From Scylla paramamosain (Eukaryota; Arthropoda; Malacostraca; Decapoda; Portunidae), in NCBI RefSeq assembly GCF_035594125.1, contig NC_087180.1, positions 16,111,615-16,175,614 of the forward strand: a stretch of DNA of 64,000 nucleotides, given 5' to 3'. The translations under genes were made by a program, and so were the position numbers. Of this stretch, positions 1 through 19,598 are shown in pieces. Position 1 is the stretch's first letter. Every line of letters starts with the position of its first letter. The notes below the pieces were generated by a model. That model was not told where the DNA came from. It did no database searches and saw nothing but the letters and a program-made list of their open reading frames with translations.

Positions 1-463
1 AGAGGAAACAAGATATGCACAATAATAGTAAAAAAAAAAAAATCATTCAGTCCGTAATGGTTTGCCCAGAAGGTTGTCATGGATTACAAGCGACGCATGG
101 ATCAATTTTATGCCATCTTTTTCATTTCCCGGTAATTCTGGTCGATCAGTCATTCAGTTCCTCCACTAGTTCTTCCTCCTCCTCCTCCTCCTCCTCCAGC
201 TGGCGTATTTCCGTCTAATCAAGCCCCCATAACTTGCTCAAAATATTACGAAGGTAGGAAGTGAAGTAAGGAAGTTTTACCTTTCCTCTTTTTTTCTGTT
301 TTTTTTTTTTTTTGAGAGGATGACCTTGAATGAAAAACTGTAATACTAGAAAACTTCGATCTACATTTTTTTGATAAATTATGTAAAATGGAAAAGTGTG
401 ATGAAAGGCGTTTTTTATACAATTAACATTTTTGGTTATTCATTAGGGAAGGGATGAGATGAG

Positions 464-466
<3 letters not shown>

Positions 467-530
<64 letters not shown>
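467..530. repeat. (AG)n microsatellite
   Basis: Uninterrupted AG dinucleotide array. The complementary (TC)n array at 611-691 lies only 80 bp away, so the two could pair as a hairpin. Confidence 0.97.
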
Positions 531-533
<3 letters not shown>

Positions 534-608
534 ACGAACATGAAATGTCAATATCGAAATGGAAACTGATTTTTCAAGTACACCATTTGCACCTTCCTGT
601 AACAATAT

Positions 609-610
<2 letters not shown>

Positions 611-691
<81 letters not shown>
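611..691. repeat. (TC)n microsatellite
   Basis: Uninterrupted TC array, complementary to the AG array at 467-530. Confidence 0.97.
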
Positions 692-696
<5 letters not shown>

Positions 697-734
697 CTTT
701 CCACTAAGATAGATGAGACAGAATAAGCAGCAAC

Positions 735-799
735 AGTAGTAGTAGTAGTAGTAGTAGTAAGAGAAGGAATAGGAATAGGAGTAGTAGGAGTAGTAGTAG

Positions 800-862
<63 letters not shown>

Positions 863-882
863 GAGTAGTAGTAGTAGTAGTA
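735..882. repeat. (AGT)n microsatellite, interrupted
   Basis: Trinucleotide AGT/GTA array with a few GAGAAGGAATAGG-type interruptions near 760-800. Confidence 0.95.
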
Positions 883-1622
883 ACAGCATAAGTAACATCA
901 GTATGAACACCAGTACTTACACTCTCCCGTGCATGCTCCGGGGCAGGGAATGTCACAACTAATGCCATCAGTCAGTCACTCAGTCAGCCCTGGGAGGATC
1001 ACCTAACACGGGGTCACTGCACAACCTCCAGCTCGGTCACTGGTCGGCACCTTGACACACAGAGGCGGCTCGAGTATCGCCCCTTACCGCTACCGTCCTT
1101 CGTGCAACTGAACACTAAACCATTAACCCTAAGACGAGAAATATAGGCGAACATTTTCAAACTCACATCACCTGATACGAATTAAGACATAAGATACATT
1201 TAAACAACGGGAGACTGGCAATATGAAGTGGTAATCGGTTTTTGTACGGCCAAGTCACGGGGGATGAAGGGAAGGGAGGGACGTGGCTGTGAGGGGGAAG
1301 GAGAGGCGGAACGCGTGTATTCTCCCAACCAAGGCTTCCAGCACACTGACTCCCCCATCCATTTTCCGTTCCGCTACAGAGCCACGGCAGCTCCACCACG
1401 GATCCTTCCCACCTTCTTTCCTACTTCCCTGTTCCTTCCCAGTTCCTTCCCAGTTCACAGTCCTACGCAATACTCTTCCCCCTTCCTCCTCCTCTCCACG
1501 TGTCACTGTCCGATGAATCCCCAACTTGACTGCGTTTTTACCTGTGCGTTACGAATGATCGCCAAGATATTTTTATTACTGTCATCTATGTAATGGTTGT
1601 GATTATGAAGGAGGGAAGATTG

Positions 1623-1702
1623 ACTAGCTGGCTGGCTGGCTGGCTGGCGGGGTGGGTGGCTGGCTGGGTGCTTGGGTGCTTGGGGGTTGGGTGCTGGGGT
1701 GT

Positions 1703-1782
<80 letters not shown>
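1623..1782. repeat. Compound (GGCT/GGGT)n then (CT)n array
   Basis: A degenerate GGCT/GGGT tetranucleotide tract (about 1623-1694) runs into a pure (CT)n array (1705-1782). Confidence 0.93.
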
Positions 1783-1785
<3 letters not shown>

Positions 1786-1837
1786 CGCATTACATATGAG
1801 TACTAGTGCATAACAGGAAAAAATTACTTGTTTCCTG

Positions 1838-1854
1838 GAGAGAGAAAGAGAGAC

Positions 1855-1927
<73 letters not shown>

Positions 1928-1976
1928 CCCCCACCTATCTGTCATTCACGCCCTCAACCACCCACCGACGCAAAAA

Positions 1977-2011
<35 letters not shown>
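1838..2011. repeat. (GA)n array and nearby (CA)n array
   Basis: A GA-rich tract starting near 1838, pure from about 1861 to 1924, is followed after ~50 bp of ordinary sequence by (CA)n at 1978-2011. Confidence 0.94.
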
Positions 2012-2013
<2 letters not shown>

Positions 2014-2204
2014 CAGATGAGGAACAAAACCGCAAGGCAAACAAGACTCACTCATTCAGACAAACAAATCCAGAAACAATAAACAAAACAAAACGTCACT
2101 GAAACGCCTCCTACAAAGACACGCTTGCCAACAAAACAAACCAATACCAGATTTTTTCCTTTTTTCATTTATGTGGCAACACTTGTATCGCCTGAAGGAA
2201 TAAC

Positions 2205-2400
2205 AGGAGGAGGAGGAGGAGGAGGAGGAGGAGGAGGAGGAGGAGGAGGAGGAGGAGGAGGAGGAGGAGGAGGAGGAGGAGGAGGAGGAAAAAGAAGAAG
2301 AAGAAGAAGAAGAAGAAGAAGAAGAAGAAGAAGAAAAGAAGAAAAAGAAAAAAAAGAAGAAGAAGAAGAAGAAGAGAGTTCAAGAAAAGGAGGAGATAGA
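2205..2400. repeat. (GGA)n to (GAA)n compound purine array
   Basis: About 28 GGA units (2205-2289) switch abruptly to GAA units (2290-2378) and then to imperfect purine tract. The whole ~200 bp is almost pure purine on the + strand. Confidence 0.95.
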
Positions 2401-2536
2401 AGAAAGGGAAAGTAAAGCCAGGAATAAGAGAGAGTAGCAATAACGTAAGAAAAATAGCAAGTAAAGGTGGAAAGTAAAAATAATAACTTAGACTTCTTGA
2501 TTTCTTTTTTCACATTCTCTTTTCAGTCTCTCTCTC

Positions 2537-2539
<3 letters not shown>

Positions 2540-2612
<73 letters not shown>

Positions 2613-2632
2613 CGTGCAGAAAGGTGTTTTCC

Positions 2633-2703
<71 letters not shown>

Positions 2704-2792
2704 TTAAGATACAAAAGACAAACATACAAGAACATACGCGCAAAAAAAAGCACATTCATACACACATACATACACAGAAAAGAAAGTAGCAA

Positions 2793-2871
<79 letters not shown>

Positions 2872-2976
2872 TAGCTACCTATTCACGTTTATAATGAATT
2901 TTTCCTTCTTGGCTGCGTAACACTGACTCAAATGAAGCAATAACAAGAAAAGAGAGAGAGAGAGAGAGTAAAGGTC

Positions 2977-3047
<71 letters not shown>
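2540..3047. repeat. Cluster of alternating (CT)n and (GA)n arrays
   Basis: Within about 500 bp lie (CT)n 2540-2607, (GA)n 2635-2700, (CT)n 2799-2866, a short (GA)n 2951-2968 and (GA)n 2979-3047, separated by short unique spacers. Neighbouring arrays are mutually complementary. Confidence 0.95.
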
Positions 3048-3050
<3 letters not shown>

Positions 3051-3263
3051 ACTAGTAACGGAGAGTGAATAATAGACAGGCACAGCATTATTAGCTAACT
3101 AGTAGGACGGGCTGGTGTAGGCTAAGCGGGTACTAGTCCTATTTTTTCTCTCATTTTTTTCTCCTGCTTCCAAACGTGGCGGCGTCAGGTCAGGGGAGAG
3201 AAAGAGAGGTAGAGGGAGGGTGTAAGGACGAAGGGAGAAATGGTATATGGGAGATGGAGAAAC

Positions 3264-3447
<184 letters not shown>

Positions 3448-3938
3448 TCCCTTCACTAAGAATAATCCCAGAAAAAAATAAATAATAATAATAATGAAAC
3501 CAAAATTGAAACCCTCATACATACACTGTCTTTTACAACCCTACCAGTCTCCGCCACTACCATCACATCCCCTCCTAATCCTCTAACCTACTCCCTTCCC
3601 TCGCCACTAACTAAGCTGGACTATACCTGCCTGACCAGTCGTTCCTTTCCCTCTAGCGGTGAGAGGCACGAAAGACCAGCCCAGGTGAGGAGTTTACCTG
3701 GATATAGCCTGTGGATGCTTAAGACTCCCAGACTGATGAGGGAGGCGTGTATAGAAGTGCAGGCATCAAGGTTAGGAGGGAGTACAAAGCGAGGAAGTAC
3801 ACAGGAAGATTATCAGTGGAAGGTTTGTTCTTTTCTAAGGTTGCTGGAGAAGTTTGTGTTTTTGGGTGTTGTTATGGTGACGAAATGTGGGGTTTTGTGG
3901 CTAGTTTGGGTGTTTTGTGTATTTCTTCCTATTCGAGT

Positions 3939-3940
<2 letters not shown>

Positions 3941-4007
<67 letters not shown>

Positions 4008-4139
4008 ACATTGTCAATCTTACAAAAAAAGAAGATTAATCATTCAAATACAATAATCTCAAGAGTTTACTTTCTACTACTGCTACTACTACTACTACTG
4101 CTACTACTACTACCGCTACTACTACTACTACTACTACTA
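3941..4139. repeat. (CT)n and (CTA)n arrays
   Basis: (CT)n at 3941-4004 and an imperfect CTA/CTG trinucleotide array at 4074-4139. Confidence 0.93.
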
Positions 4140-4339
4140 AGACGACGCCCATACAGAAACCTAACGTGTGAGAGGAGGAGAAAAAAAGTTGACCTGGGCG
4201 ATAGAGGAGCAGTGAACTCGGTGCAAGAAAGAAAGATGATGTAGCAAGAGGGTGAGATGTGAAACTGGGAGGAACATTGTACCATAAAATTAGGTGTTTG
4301 TCTTATTGACCTTTCCTATCCTAAGCGAGGTCAGTAGTT

Positions 4340-4342
<3 letters not shown>

Positions 4343-4399
<57 letters not shown>
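4343..4399. repeat. (CA)n microsatellite
   Basis: Uninterrupted CA array. Confidence 0.96.
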
Positions 4400-4401
<2 letters not shown>

Positions 4402-4487
4402 CATTGACTTCAGGATTAATTGTAGCACTTTTGACATCAGTGTTATTTAGCTTTCATTGATAGAGTGGTAATAAATATCTCAGTAGT

Positions 4488-4490
4488 AGT

Positions 4491-4577
<87 letters not shown>
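4488..4577. repeat. (CAG)n to (TAG)n compound array
   Basis: About 17 CAG units switch to a run of TAG units. No open coding context was found, so a polyglutamine tract is not indicated. Confidence 0.95.
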
Positions 4578-4578
<1 letters not shown>

Positions 4579-4628
4579 AAAGTAACTGTTGCTGCTATTG
4601 TTGTGTTTTTTTGTTGCTAGTGTTGTTA

Positions 4629-4631
<3 letters not shown>

Positions 4632-4717
<86 letters not shown>

Positions 4718-4817
4718 GAGATATAAAGTCCAGCGCTCCACAAAAATCAACAAATCACAGTAGATTCACCTGTTGCTTAGTATAAAAACTGGCATACTAA
4801 CTTGCATCATGAGTAAA

Positions 4818-4903
<86 letters not shown>
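4632..4903. repeat. Two (CT)n arrays
   Basis: (CT)n at 4632-4716 and again at 4820-4903, separated by about 100 bp of unique sequence. Confidence 0.95.
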
Positions 4904-4906
<3 letters not shown>

Positions 4907-5133
4907 GCGTCGTATAATTTATCAATCTCCTCTTCTCTTCCTTCCATCCCGTACAAGATGAGGGACGTGTCTGTAAATGGTCCTCACTAGTGCTTCCCTC
5001 TGTAGCTCATTATCTCCCTGACTCCGTGTGTCCATCATGCGTTCCCTTTTCGTGTTCTTACTTTCACCCAATGATCAGGAAATGTGTTCTGTCCCCTCGC
5101 GTTCATCTGAAGATTACGAAGAGAAGGAAGGGG

Positions 5134-5137
<4 letters not shown>

Positions 5138-5217
<80 letters not shown>
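5138..5217. repeat. (GA)n microsatellite
   Basis: Uninterrupted GA array. Confidence 0.96.
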
Positions 5218-5218
<1 letters not shown>

Positions 5219-5510
5219 CTGTCAGGCGGTAAAAGAAAACAACTTAGAATTATGAGTGCAAGAATCGGAGTCTACAGCACTGAGTCAGCGTGCCAGCGTG
5301 ACAGACACCACGAGACTGCCTTTGTTAAGTCAATGGAAGATTAAAGCTTTATAATCTGGAAATCAGCTGATATGAACGCGATGGTGGCGCTGTAGGATAT
5401 ATTGCACATCGGTTTCACGTCTTCGTTGATGTATAGGCAATCAGAGAACAGATGAGCTGCAATTTAAAGGCGAGTTTTCAACAAGAGGGAATAAGCCTGC
5501 GTTGAGACTG

Positions 5511-5586
5511 GCTTTCTGGCTGGCTGGTTGATTGGCTGGCTGACTGGCTGGCTGGCTGACTGACTGACTGACTGACTGGCTGGCTA
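5511..5586. repeat. (TGGC/TGAC)n tetranucleotide array
   Basis: Mixed TGGC, TGAC and TGAT units. The ORF-like Ser-Gln repeats on the minus strand are a consequence of the repeat. Confidence 0.92.
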
Positions 5587-6096
5587 GATTCACAATAGTG
5601 CTCATCATCCGGCATAGGAAACAGACTGACAATATGTACAAGGGTGTTTTGAATGTCATTTTCTTGCTTTTTTTCTTTTTTTTTCTTTTTTTTTCTTTCG
5701 TCTGATATTGTGAAAGTTTGGAGACACATCGTCTTCAGATGTGATGGAGCTGTCATTGCATCACACTTACTTCTACACTTAAATCATTCTTATGCTATAC
5801 TAGATTCCATGTAGTAAGTTTGCTTTCTCTTTTCTATTATTTTCATGGCAAATCATTATCACAGACGCTATACAACAACTTACTCATAATATTTCCAACC
5901 ACCCTACCATAATTTACACGCTATATAAATAGATGACATATAAGGTAACTTCGAGACATGAAACTCAAGGTCATCATCAGGGGGAACACTGCCAACTTGC
6001 TCTAGTCTACGGCGCGCTGAAAACATGCGGTCCTAATCGGGAGCTCGCCAACTATTATTATTATACCTCCCGCCTGACAGTATCGGTCATGGAAGT

Positions 6097-6524
<428 letters not shown>

Positions 6525-7567
6525 TAACCACAACACACGGAACAACAACGCCCATGCATGCTTAAGTAATCATTTCACGTATACCAACACACACACGCAC
6601 ACACACACACACCTTAACTACCTGTCTTCACTACCCACACTACCTGCTTACTACCTGCGTGCAGTCGATTGTGCCGAGAGCAACCTACCCCCTTGACCTA
6701 TCCCTCAACCAGAGACAACGCAAGGTCAGCAATACATACACAGCGGCCGCCAAATGTCAGGTAGATCCGGGCAGTGGCGGAGGAGAAGGAAGTCGAGTGG
6801 AGCTTTCCGAATCGCCCAAACCAAGTGGCAGCAACACCCACCACCACCACCACCACAGAACCTGCGTCCTGCCGCTCAGTCTACCCGTCACACACCTCAG
6901 CGTCACACTATTGTAAGCTTCTTCACTCAAAATTCCGTTCACTATTCTAGCCATACACGGGCACGCGCCAACACCATACACTGGCCGTCACTGGGAGCGC
7001 GCATACACACCCCTACTCACCACTGATCCACAGTCACTGACTCTGGACTCAACGCTCGCCCCCAGACTCCTCTCAGTGTTGCAACGAGACTAAACCCGCG
7101 GCGGATGGCCTTGGCGAGATGCGGCTGATCAAAAGTAGCCCCAACATTTTCAAACTAGCCCATGGAGTGGTGATTGTGGTGGTGGTGAAATGTCATATGC
7201 TATAAAGGGCATCTTCAAAGGGTATTAACTGAAGTAGCCTTGCTTTGTGCTATTGTAAACGCGGTGGGTGTTGTAAAGTGGATACCTCGAAAGTTTTTAC
7301 TCGGGCTGTCACCCTTGGACACTCCATAGCAGACTGAGGTGCAAAGACTAAGATGTGTATTGTTTCTCGCGCACCGCTATGTAACCTTGGCTTCTCTCGT
7401 ATATCAATGTTCTGCTTTAGCTCAAGATTTACAACCTATCATTACAGAGAAATTCACAATTTATGTAGCTTTGTCGTCTATTGGATATGTTCTGACTTTG
7501 CCGAAGGGATTATAGTCAATCATAGTATTATTAAGCTATAACATAAAAGTGCACGAATCTCATTTTA

Positions 7568-7722
<155 letters not shown>

Positions 7723-8394
7723 CTATTGAGAAACCTACAAGTCCCTTCATACTTAGCTATATACTGTCCTTATTCCTATGCTTCGAAACTCAACAAAGAC
7801 ACCGGCCTCAACTGACTGGAAGAGAAACTCTTCTGTTTAATATTCCTTTCTGTGCAATATGTGAAAGTTTTCTTTTATTTATTTCCTAGGTCTTTAATTG
7901 ATTTGTCTGTATCCTTTATAATGAAGAGAGCGTTTAATTTCTTGCCTTAAATCAGCTCCTGCATTTATTTTTTTCCTTCTTTTACAGTCTTATATTACCA
8001 AGAGGCTAAATGATCGTAACAAATGAGAAACGTATTATTTTATTAAGTCCTGAGCGCCTGCACCTTAATTCACAACACCGTATCCACATCAGAATGTTCC
8101 AATGGTACACAAGATGAATGAGAAAATGTCACAAATGAACCATACTGATACATCTCCGGTTTTTAAATAGGATAATGTCTGAAATTCTGCGTACTATCTC
8201 TGCTGTAGCATCCCTAGCCAACTTCTTAATTCCTCTCTTCTCTTACTTTCTGTCTTACTTTCATCATCTTATACCATTCGTCCTGCAGTACCCACCCAGC
8301 CTAACCAGACAACACTCCTTCAGTTCCTCTGGTTTCGCTTTCTTCCCTCCATCCCATCCTAGGACCAGCTGTATCGCAAGTAGCCCAAATTGGC

Positions 8395-8427
8395 GGGTAG
8401 GCCGCGGCTTGACACTCCTGCCTACCC
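8395..8427. repeat. 8-bp inverted repeat
   Basis: GGGTAGGC (8395-8402) and GCCTACCC (8420-8427) are exact complements around a 17-nt loop. No U-run or coding context gives it a function. Confidence 0.5.
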
Positions 8428-8545
8428 TGCGGTGTTCCTAAGTCTGGGATTTAAATGCTGATCCAATAATAGTTACGCCAGGATCCTATAGTTTGAGGCA
8501 ACAGTATCTATTTTGCTTTTAAGGTTTACTTTCCCGTGTCATACT

Positions 8546-8548
<3 letters not shown>

Positions 8549-8620
<72 letters not shown>
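8549..8620. repeat. (CT)n microsatellite
   Basis: CT array with one CC interruption near 8589. Confidence 0.95.
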
Positions 8621-8624
<4 letters not shown>

Positions 8625-9125
8625 GTATGCATGTACGTATGTATGATTACTATTTTCATAACATTTAGTGCAAAATGATAAATGCCAAAAGCTAAACTCA
8701 CACATGATCCCTAAATACAAAGGCAAGGGAATTTAGCAGAAAGCCTTCCCATACCTAATTGATAGATCTTCTCCTCCTCCTCTACACTACACTACCTATC
8801 CACTACGATAAGAAATGAGCTGTCTTGTGAAATAAGCACTTTATTATTTCATTCATGACAGCTTATGGCCTACTCATGGATGAAACCGAACGCATGAATC
8901 CAGGGAAGTTTTTTTTTTTTTTTTAATACTAGTAACATGAGAGAACAAGTTGTAAAATGAATAATACAAGGTATACCACAATTAAATACAATTATATATA
9001 GTAACTACACTATTTCACTTAACCCAGTAAAGTTAAGAAGATGGAAAAAGCACACAATAAGCAGGAAAGAAGGTTAGACAAGTGGCGTGACTATTAATCT
9101 TCCCGCCACCAGGAGGTAAACAAAC

Positions 9126-14157
<5,032 letters not shown>

Positions 14158-14235
14158 AGGCTAGGTAAGATACACAGCTAAATAAGGCACTTTGTACATA
14201 AGTGTATATACCGATATCTATATTCTTTATTCTAC

Positions 14236-14241
14236 AATAAA
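14236..14241 (+). terminator. Poly(A) signal of HscB
   Basis: AATAAA lies 79 bp after the HscB stop codon. It is the first canonical signal downstream and likely marks the mRNA 3' end. Confidence 0.7.
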
Positions 14242-14998
14242 TATGTACGTCTTTTACTTTATAGTTTTTGTCATACAGTTTTAACATGTATACCGTGGTG
14301 ATCCTGGAGTCTGAGCACCCCGTTGTTCAAAACAAATAAAAATCCAAAGAATTTTTTCCAGAAAATTTTGAATAGTTTCAGAAATGTAAAAGTGCTGAAA
14401 TGCAAACAATGGTATTCAATTATATGAGTGCCGTCTGTGGTATGAACAGATGTGTGCCTGAGTTTGACAAGATCAAGAAAAAAAAGTGATGCATGATTAA
14501 TAAGCAACGTGACATACAGGACAAATGTGACAAATTCTGTAATATGAAAAAAAGGCAGGAAAATTCACGTGGAGGCAATAAGTTGATAAAATAACACTGG
14601 AAGGAACATTGAGCTTAAAATATAAGAAGAGAATAATGGAAATAGTGGGAAGGAATGACCAGTCACCGCTGTTCACAACCAAGCAGAGCAGAAAAGTTGA
14701 ATATAATAAAATTCTCAACGTCATGAAGTATTTCAACGTCACTTGTAATGTTCAGTGCTTTCTTCCTATTAATTTTCATGCAATTAAAGGAATATGGGGA
14801 AAACTCAATGGAAAGAAATGATAGGAAACTTGTGACATGCAGAGCTAACATCTTGCAATTGGGAAAAAGTGGAACAAAAGTTTATGTGCTGATTAAGCTA
14901 AGAAGTCCATTTCCATGCTTCATTTTCAGTACTCTATGCACTCTAAAGAGAAAGAAGCTCTCAATGACCTCCAGAAATGGCAATATTAAAGTAACCTG

Positions 14999-15002
<4 letters not shown>

Positions 15003-15047
<45 letters not shown>

Positions 15048-15235
15048 AAAAAAACTGCTTCACGCTCTAATGTCTCTCCACCAGTAACTTGCCACTCCAA
15101 CAATATATTCTACTGGAAGGTAAACTAACAGTCCTCGCCCCCCAAATCAAAAATTCTAATAAACGAAGGGCGTCAGGTAATGTAAACTTCAGGTACATTC
15201 TACGCAACGTTGTGGGAATGAGCTGAACGGGCGAA

Positions 15236-15267
<32 letters not shown>
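15003..15267. repeat. (CA)n and (TAA)n arrays
   Basis: (CA)n at 15003-15046 and (TAA)n at about 15236-15267. Confidence 0.93.
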
Positions 15268-15269
<2 letters not shown>

Positions 15270-15794
15270 CTTATTTGGAGCTTTAGACAGCATTTAGAAC
15301 ATCATTTTGTTTTCATAATACTGTCTTCAAATACCATGTAGATGATTACCTGGCTCTTCATTGGTGTTTTCTTAATTGATTATGCTGGATACTTGTTATA
15401 ATATCACCAGAATCACAGAAAGACCACCAGCGTAAGTTGTCGAGTTGAGACGCCGAAGTACTTGCAAATATGGTCTTGAAGTAGAAAATGCAAGAGGGTG
15501 TTGCTATACATACAGGAAATCCCTCCAGTGAGAACAGAACACCGCCAAACGGGTTCCATTGGTCCAGGCCATAGCGGGAACATAGATGGGAGGAGCTGTA
15601 CTCTAATAAACAGTAGAAAAAACGCACTGAGTTAAAGAAATTGGTGCATATGGAAACTACTTCAATAACATACTCTGCGTATAAATGTGGATGGAAAAGA
15701 CTAAAATAAATGGAATAACAATCAAGCAAAAAGGACTGGTGTAAATATATCAACAAAAAGCAACAGTGAAAAGAACATGAAGGGGAGTTGTGAC

Positions 15795-15935
15795 AGTGAT
15801 AGCCTCCTGAAACTAGACACGATCGGATCAGATGACTCGACACATGACAAGCAACTGAGATTTGAACCCTTGACCATCGGATAAGGAGGAATCATAGCTC
15901 CTTTCACTGTATCAAACACCCTGATAGTGGAAGCG
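15795..15935 (-). mobile_element. tRNA-derived SINE-like fragment (candidate)
   Basis: On the minus strand, 15868-15859 reads GGTTCAAATC, a good match to the RNA polymerase III box B / tRNA T-loop. It is preceded by a stem-like segment (GGAG...CTCC). No complete tRNA cloverleaf could be folded by eye, so a tRNA-derived SINE remnant is more likely than a functional tRNA. Ends are approximate. Confidence 0.35.
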
Positions 15936-16299
15936 AGATCCCTTCAACTAGAGATAATGATTCGTGCTCTTAAACGTTCTGTTCTCTCATAAGGACCATT
16001 TTCAAAGTTATAAAGCGCATCAAACAGATTTTCATTATTATTATTTTTTTTTTTTTCAGTTGGGGTGCGGAATCCTGTTGAACTATTAGTCATGGGAATC
16101 TTAAAAACCCCGATAACTTTCACTGGAATTGAAACTGTCAAGATGAAGCACTGAGACGTTCGGAAGTACGTAAGTTCAAGAAGTGCAGTACAGTAGACAA
16201 GTACTCGCAATTTCTGAGTCTTCGTCACGTGAACTAATAAACTGTGTGAACCCGTGAGAGTGTATTTGAAGTGTTATGACCCTGCAACAGGATCATTAT

Positions 16300-16440
16300 G
16301 GCACCAAAGCGTTACGAGAGAGCGGGAAACACCTTTATCCACCAAGAAAGTCCCGTGAACCACAGGATCGAATCCCACAACCTTTCGACTCATAGCAAAG
16401 CACTTTACCGCAAAAGTACTCGAACCTGTTAAATATTTAC
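16300..16440. mobile_element. Second tRNA-SINE-like fragment (candidate)
   Basis: The box-B-like GATCGAATCC sits at 16366-16375 on the + strand. Read on the minus strand, the same region resembles the D-to-T-arm half of a tRNA (GCGGTAAAGTGC..., then a T-arm-like ATTCGAT loop). Orientation and ends are uncertain. Confidence 0.3.
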
Positions 16441-16823
16441 ACTAGAATCACTACCATCACCATCGACTTACTCAATAACAAACAGAACGTAGTAAACACT
16501 ATATCACTGCTGCCAAAATCCTGTACCCGGTCGAAACCCCCCATGAAATGATAAACCTACATAATGCACGTACAGCTTGAAATAAAACGAGCATTGTACT
16601 TTATTGCTATCGTGCCATCACATTAATTGACCCGAGAGAGTACAAAGGAGTAGCAAAGTGATGCATAATTTCCGGTACAGAGATATTGAGGTGAGGATGA
16701 GTTAAGATACGATGCACGTAAAGAAAAGCGCAGTCACGGTAGGAAAGAAATGAAGGTTAGGTTAAGTTAGATTAATTTGAAGGAATGTGAGTTCCGCGTT
16801 GCGCTTTTGTGAGTTTCCCATCC

Positions 16824-16824
<1 letters not shown>

Positions 16825-16886
<62 letters not shown>

Positions 16887-16949
16887 CTTCTTTTAGGATT
16901 TACTAACTTAATTGAGACGTATAAGATTAAGTTATGCATTTAGAAAGCG

Positions 16950-17037
<88 letters not shown>

Positions 17038-17105
17038 TCCTATACACGTAAAAGAATAACATCTACCACAAACACAGTAATAGCACCCACCCACCTACGC
17101 ACACG

Positions 17106-17136
<31 letters not shown>
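16825..17136. repeat. (CT)n, (GA)n and (CA)n arrays
   Basis: (CT)n 16825-16882, complementary (GA)n 16952-17034, and (CA)n 17098-17136. Confidence 0.95.
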
Positions 17137-17137
<1 letters not shown>

Positions 17138-17453
17138 AAGACATCTAAAGAAAGACACCATTAAACATGAACGGTCAATATCAGTAATTTCGGTTCAGTA
17201 AATGATGTACCTACCCATAAACCAAATTCAGATGATGAATTTTTAACTACGAAGTACAACATAACTGTGTATATTTGAAGAGGATCTTGACAGGTGCATC
17301 CCATAATTTATCTGGGCGTGGAATCAGACAGGTAAAGTTTTCAACAACTTTTCTTGCCGTTATTCTCAGTATAGTCTCGTAAATATTGGTTTCCTGTGTG
17401 GTAGTAACTCTCTGTCAACATGTTTTTTTTATTTTTTTTATTTCATAGATACT

Positions 17454-17456
<3 letters not shown>

Positions 17457-17537
<81 letters not shown>

Positions 17538-17616
17538 GGGGAGGGGGGCTGGTGAACTGACAAAAAGATAAACAGACAAACGAAGAAGAAAAATAATGGA
17601 AAAGAAAGGAGGAGAA

Positions 17617-17647
<31 letters not shown>

Positions 17648-17648
17648 A
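17457..17648. repeat. (GA)n array and (GACA)n array
   Basis: (GA)n at 17457-17537 and a short GACA tetranucleotide array at about 17623-17648. Confidence 0.93.
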
Positions 17649-18238
17649 TATATATATACGAAAACCATAAAGCAAATCATTCTTGTATGGTTCTCTACCC
17701 AAAACTGAAGAGTCACTCATAACTTTCCTGTCTCGTAATTCAAGCTGTCATAGTAACGCGAGGCGGCACCTTGAGAGTCACGACCTTGTGTGCACCACGT
17801 TTCTCAAGGTGGCACGAGTGGTAAGACGAACGTACCATTAATGAACAAAACGACAGACACGCTTCATTTGCTCCGTCCTTTCGTGTGTCTTGGTTTCTGA
17901 CATTATTATTATTTTTATTATTGTCATAGATGTTATTCTTTTTTTGGCGTTTATTTGGTATTTTTGTTAACGTTTAAAATTCTCATCGTCAAACGTCGTT
18001 AATGTCAACTAGTTTTTTGTTTAATCTTTATTTTTGTTACGTTTATCATTCATGGCATCCTTCATAGGCTACATACAAATAATTCGCTGACCAGTCTGTT
18101 CATATTTCTTACTGATATTTTTTTTTTCTCTCTCTCTCTCTCCTTAGATGTTTGTAGTATATCCAACAATTTATAATTTTTTTTCAATAACAATGTGAAG
18201 AATGTAATGCGTATACGTATGATACATACTAAGGACAC

Positions 18239-18364
<126 letters not shown>

Positions 18365-19119
18365 TTTTTTCCAAATATCACGCAGCTACGGTTCATCTTC
18401 TGTATTTTTTTTCTTTTTTTGTCGCTGGATTATAAATGAAGTTGGGAAGTTTTCATCACTGTCATAAATAAATCTCCACTTGTTATCATTTCGGCGACAC
18501 AGACAGTGTGGATTGTGGCGCATTCCTTCGACACGTAACCGTTACTTGTTGACAGACAGATACTTCACCTAATGCACTTCTATTTGTCAAAGAGGCAGAC
18601 CAAGGACGAAAGAAAAAAAAATGTGTAAAGGAAAACCGCACAACACACCGCCTGGTCAATAGTGGAATCAAAAGAGGTAGCCAGTTTAGCTATTCATAAC
18701 AAATACAGGAATGCGACATTGCTCTCATACGTATACAAAAATGTTCCAGTTATCAAATATTACAAATCTAAATTATTAGAATCTACAACGCATTATGTAT
18801 CAAATGAACTATACAAAATCTCTTCAGCATTAAAAACATTCACTAAAGGTACATACGATATAAATGGATACACATAAAACACTCCATTTAAAAATAAGTT
18901 CATCATTAAAACATTATGAAAGATTCACATTTACTCAAGACAGAAGAAGAAAAAGAAAGAAATCTGTACAAAAATCTCCCCCACCCCCCAAACAAAAAAA
19001 AATCATACATCAAAGACTCGCATTTCCTTTAGATAAAAAAAAAAAAAAACAGAACAAAAAAAAATATACCTTAAAAATGTACTTGACGTGGAAAACATTC
19101 GCATTCACCCAAAAGAAGA

Positions 19120-19303
19120 AGAAATAGAAGAGGAAGAAGAAGAAGAAGAAGAAGAAGAAGAAGAAGAAGAAGAAGAAGAAGAAAAAGAAGAAGAATAGGA
19201 ACATACATCATCGGTACCACAGGAGAAGATACAAAGAGCAGTACTCAAACCAATGCTGGACACATTTTCAAACCCTCAACTTTAACAACTTGTCCCGCGG
19301 GTT

Positions 19304-19401
<98 letters not shown>

Positions 19402-19538
19402 GGGACGGTGTTGGACAGTAAACGGTTAGTGTTTTTGCTGCTGCACACTTAGTTAATTTCAAGTACTTTCCTCCGTAATGATAACTGAAAGTATGATGAC
19501 TCAAAGTGAACGATGAATAAAAGAAGAGACGTGCAGTT

Positions 19539-19589
<51 letters not shown>

Positions 19590-19598
19590 ACACACAGA
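19120..19598. repeat. (GAA)n, fused (CA)n-(GA)n and (CA)n arrays
   Basis: (GAA)n at about 19120-19194. (CA)n at 19306-19350 changes directly to (GA)n at 19351-19390 and ends in a 14-nt G run. A second (CA)n lies at 19546-19598. Confidence 0.94.

Noticed and set aside
465..968. 167-aa open frame on the minus strand with poly-Thr and Arg-Glu runs
   Set aside because: It is a translation of (AGT)n, (CT)n and (GA)n arrays; no non-repeat domain or splice context.
2125..2415. Poly-Gly/poly-Arg ORF on the + strand
   Set aside because: Directly encoded by the GGA and GAA trinucleotide arrays; start is not in a gene context.
4488..4577. CAG array as a polyglutamine coding tract
   Set aside because: It turns into TAG stop-codon repeats and has no flanking coding frame.
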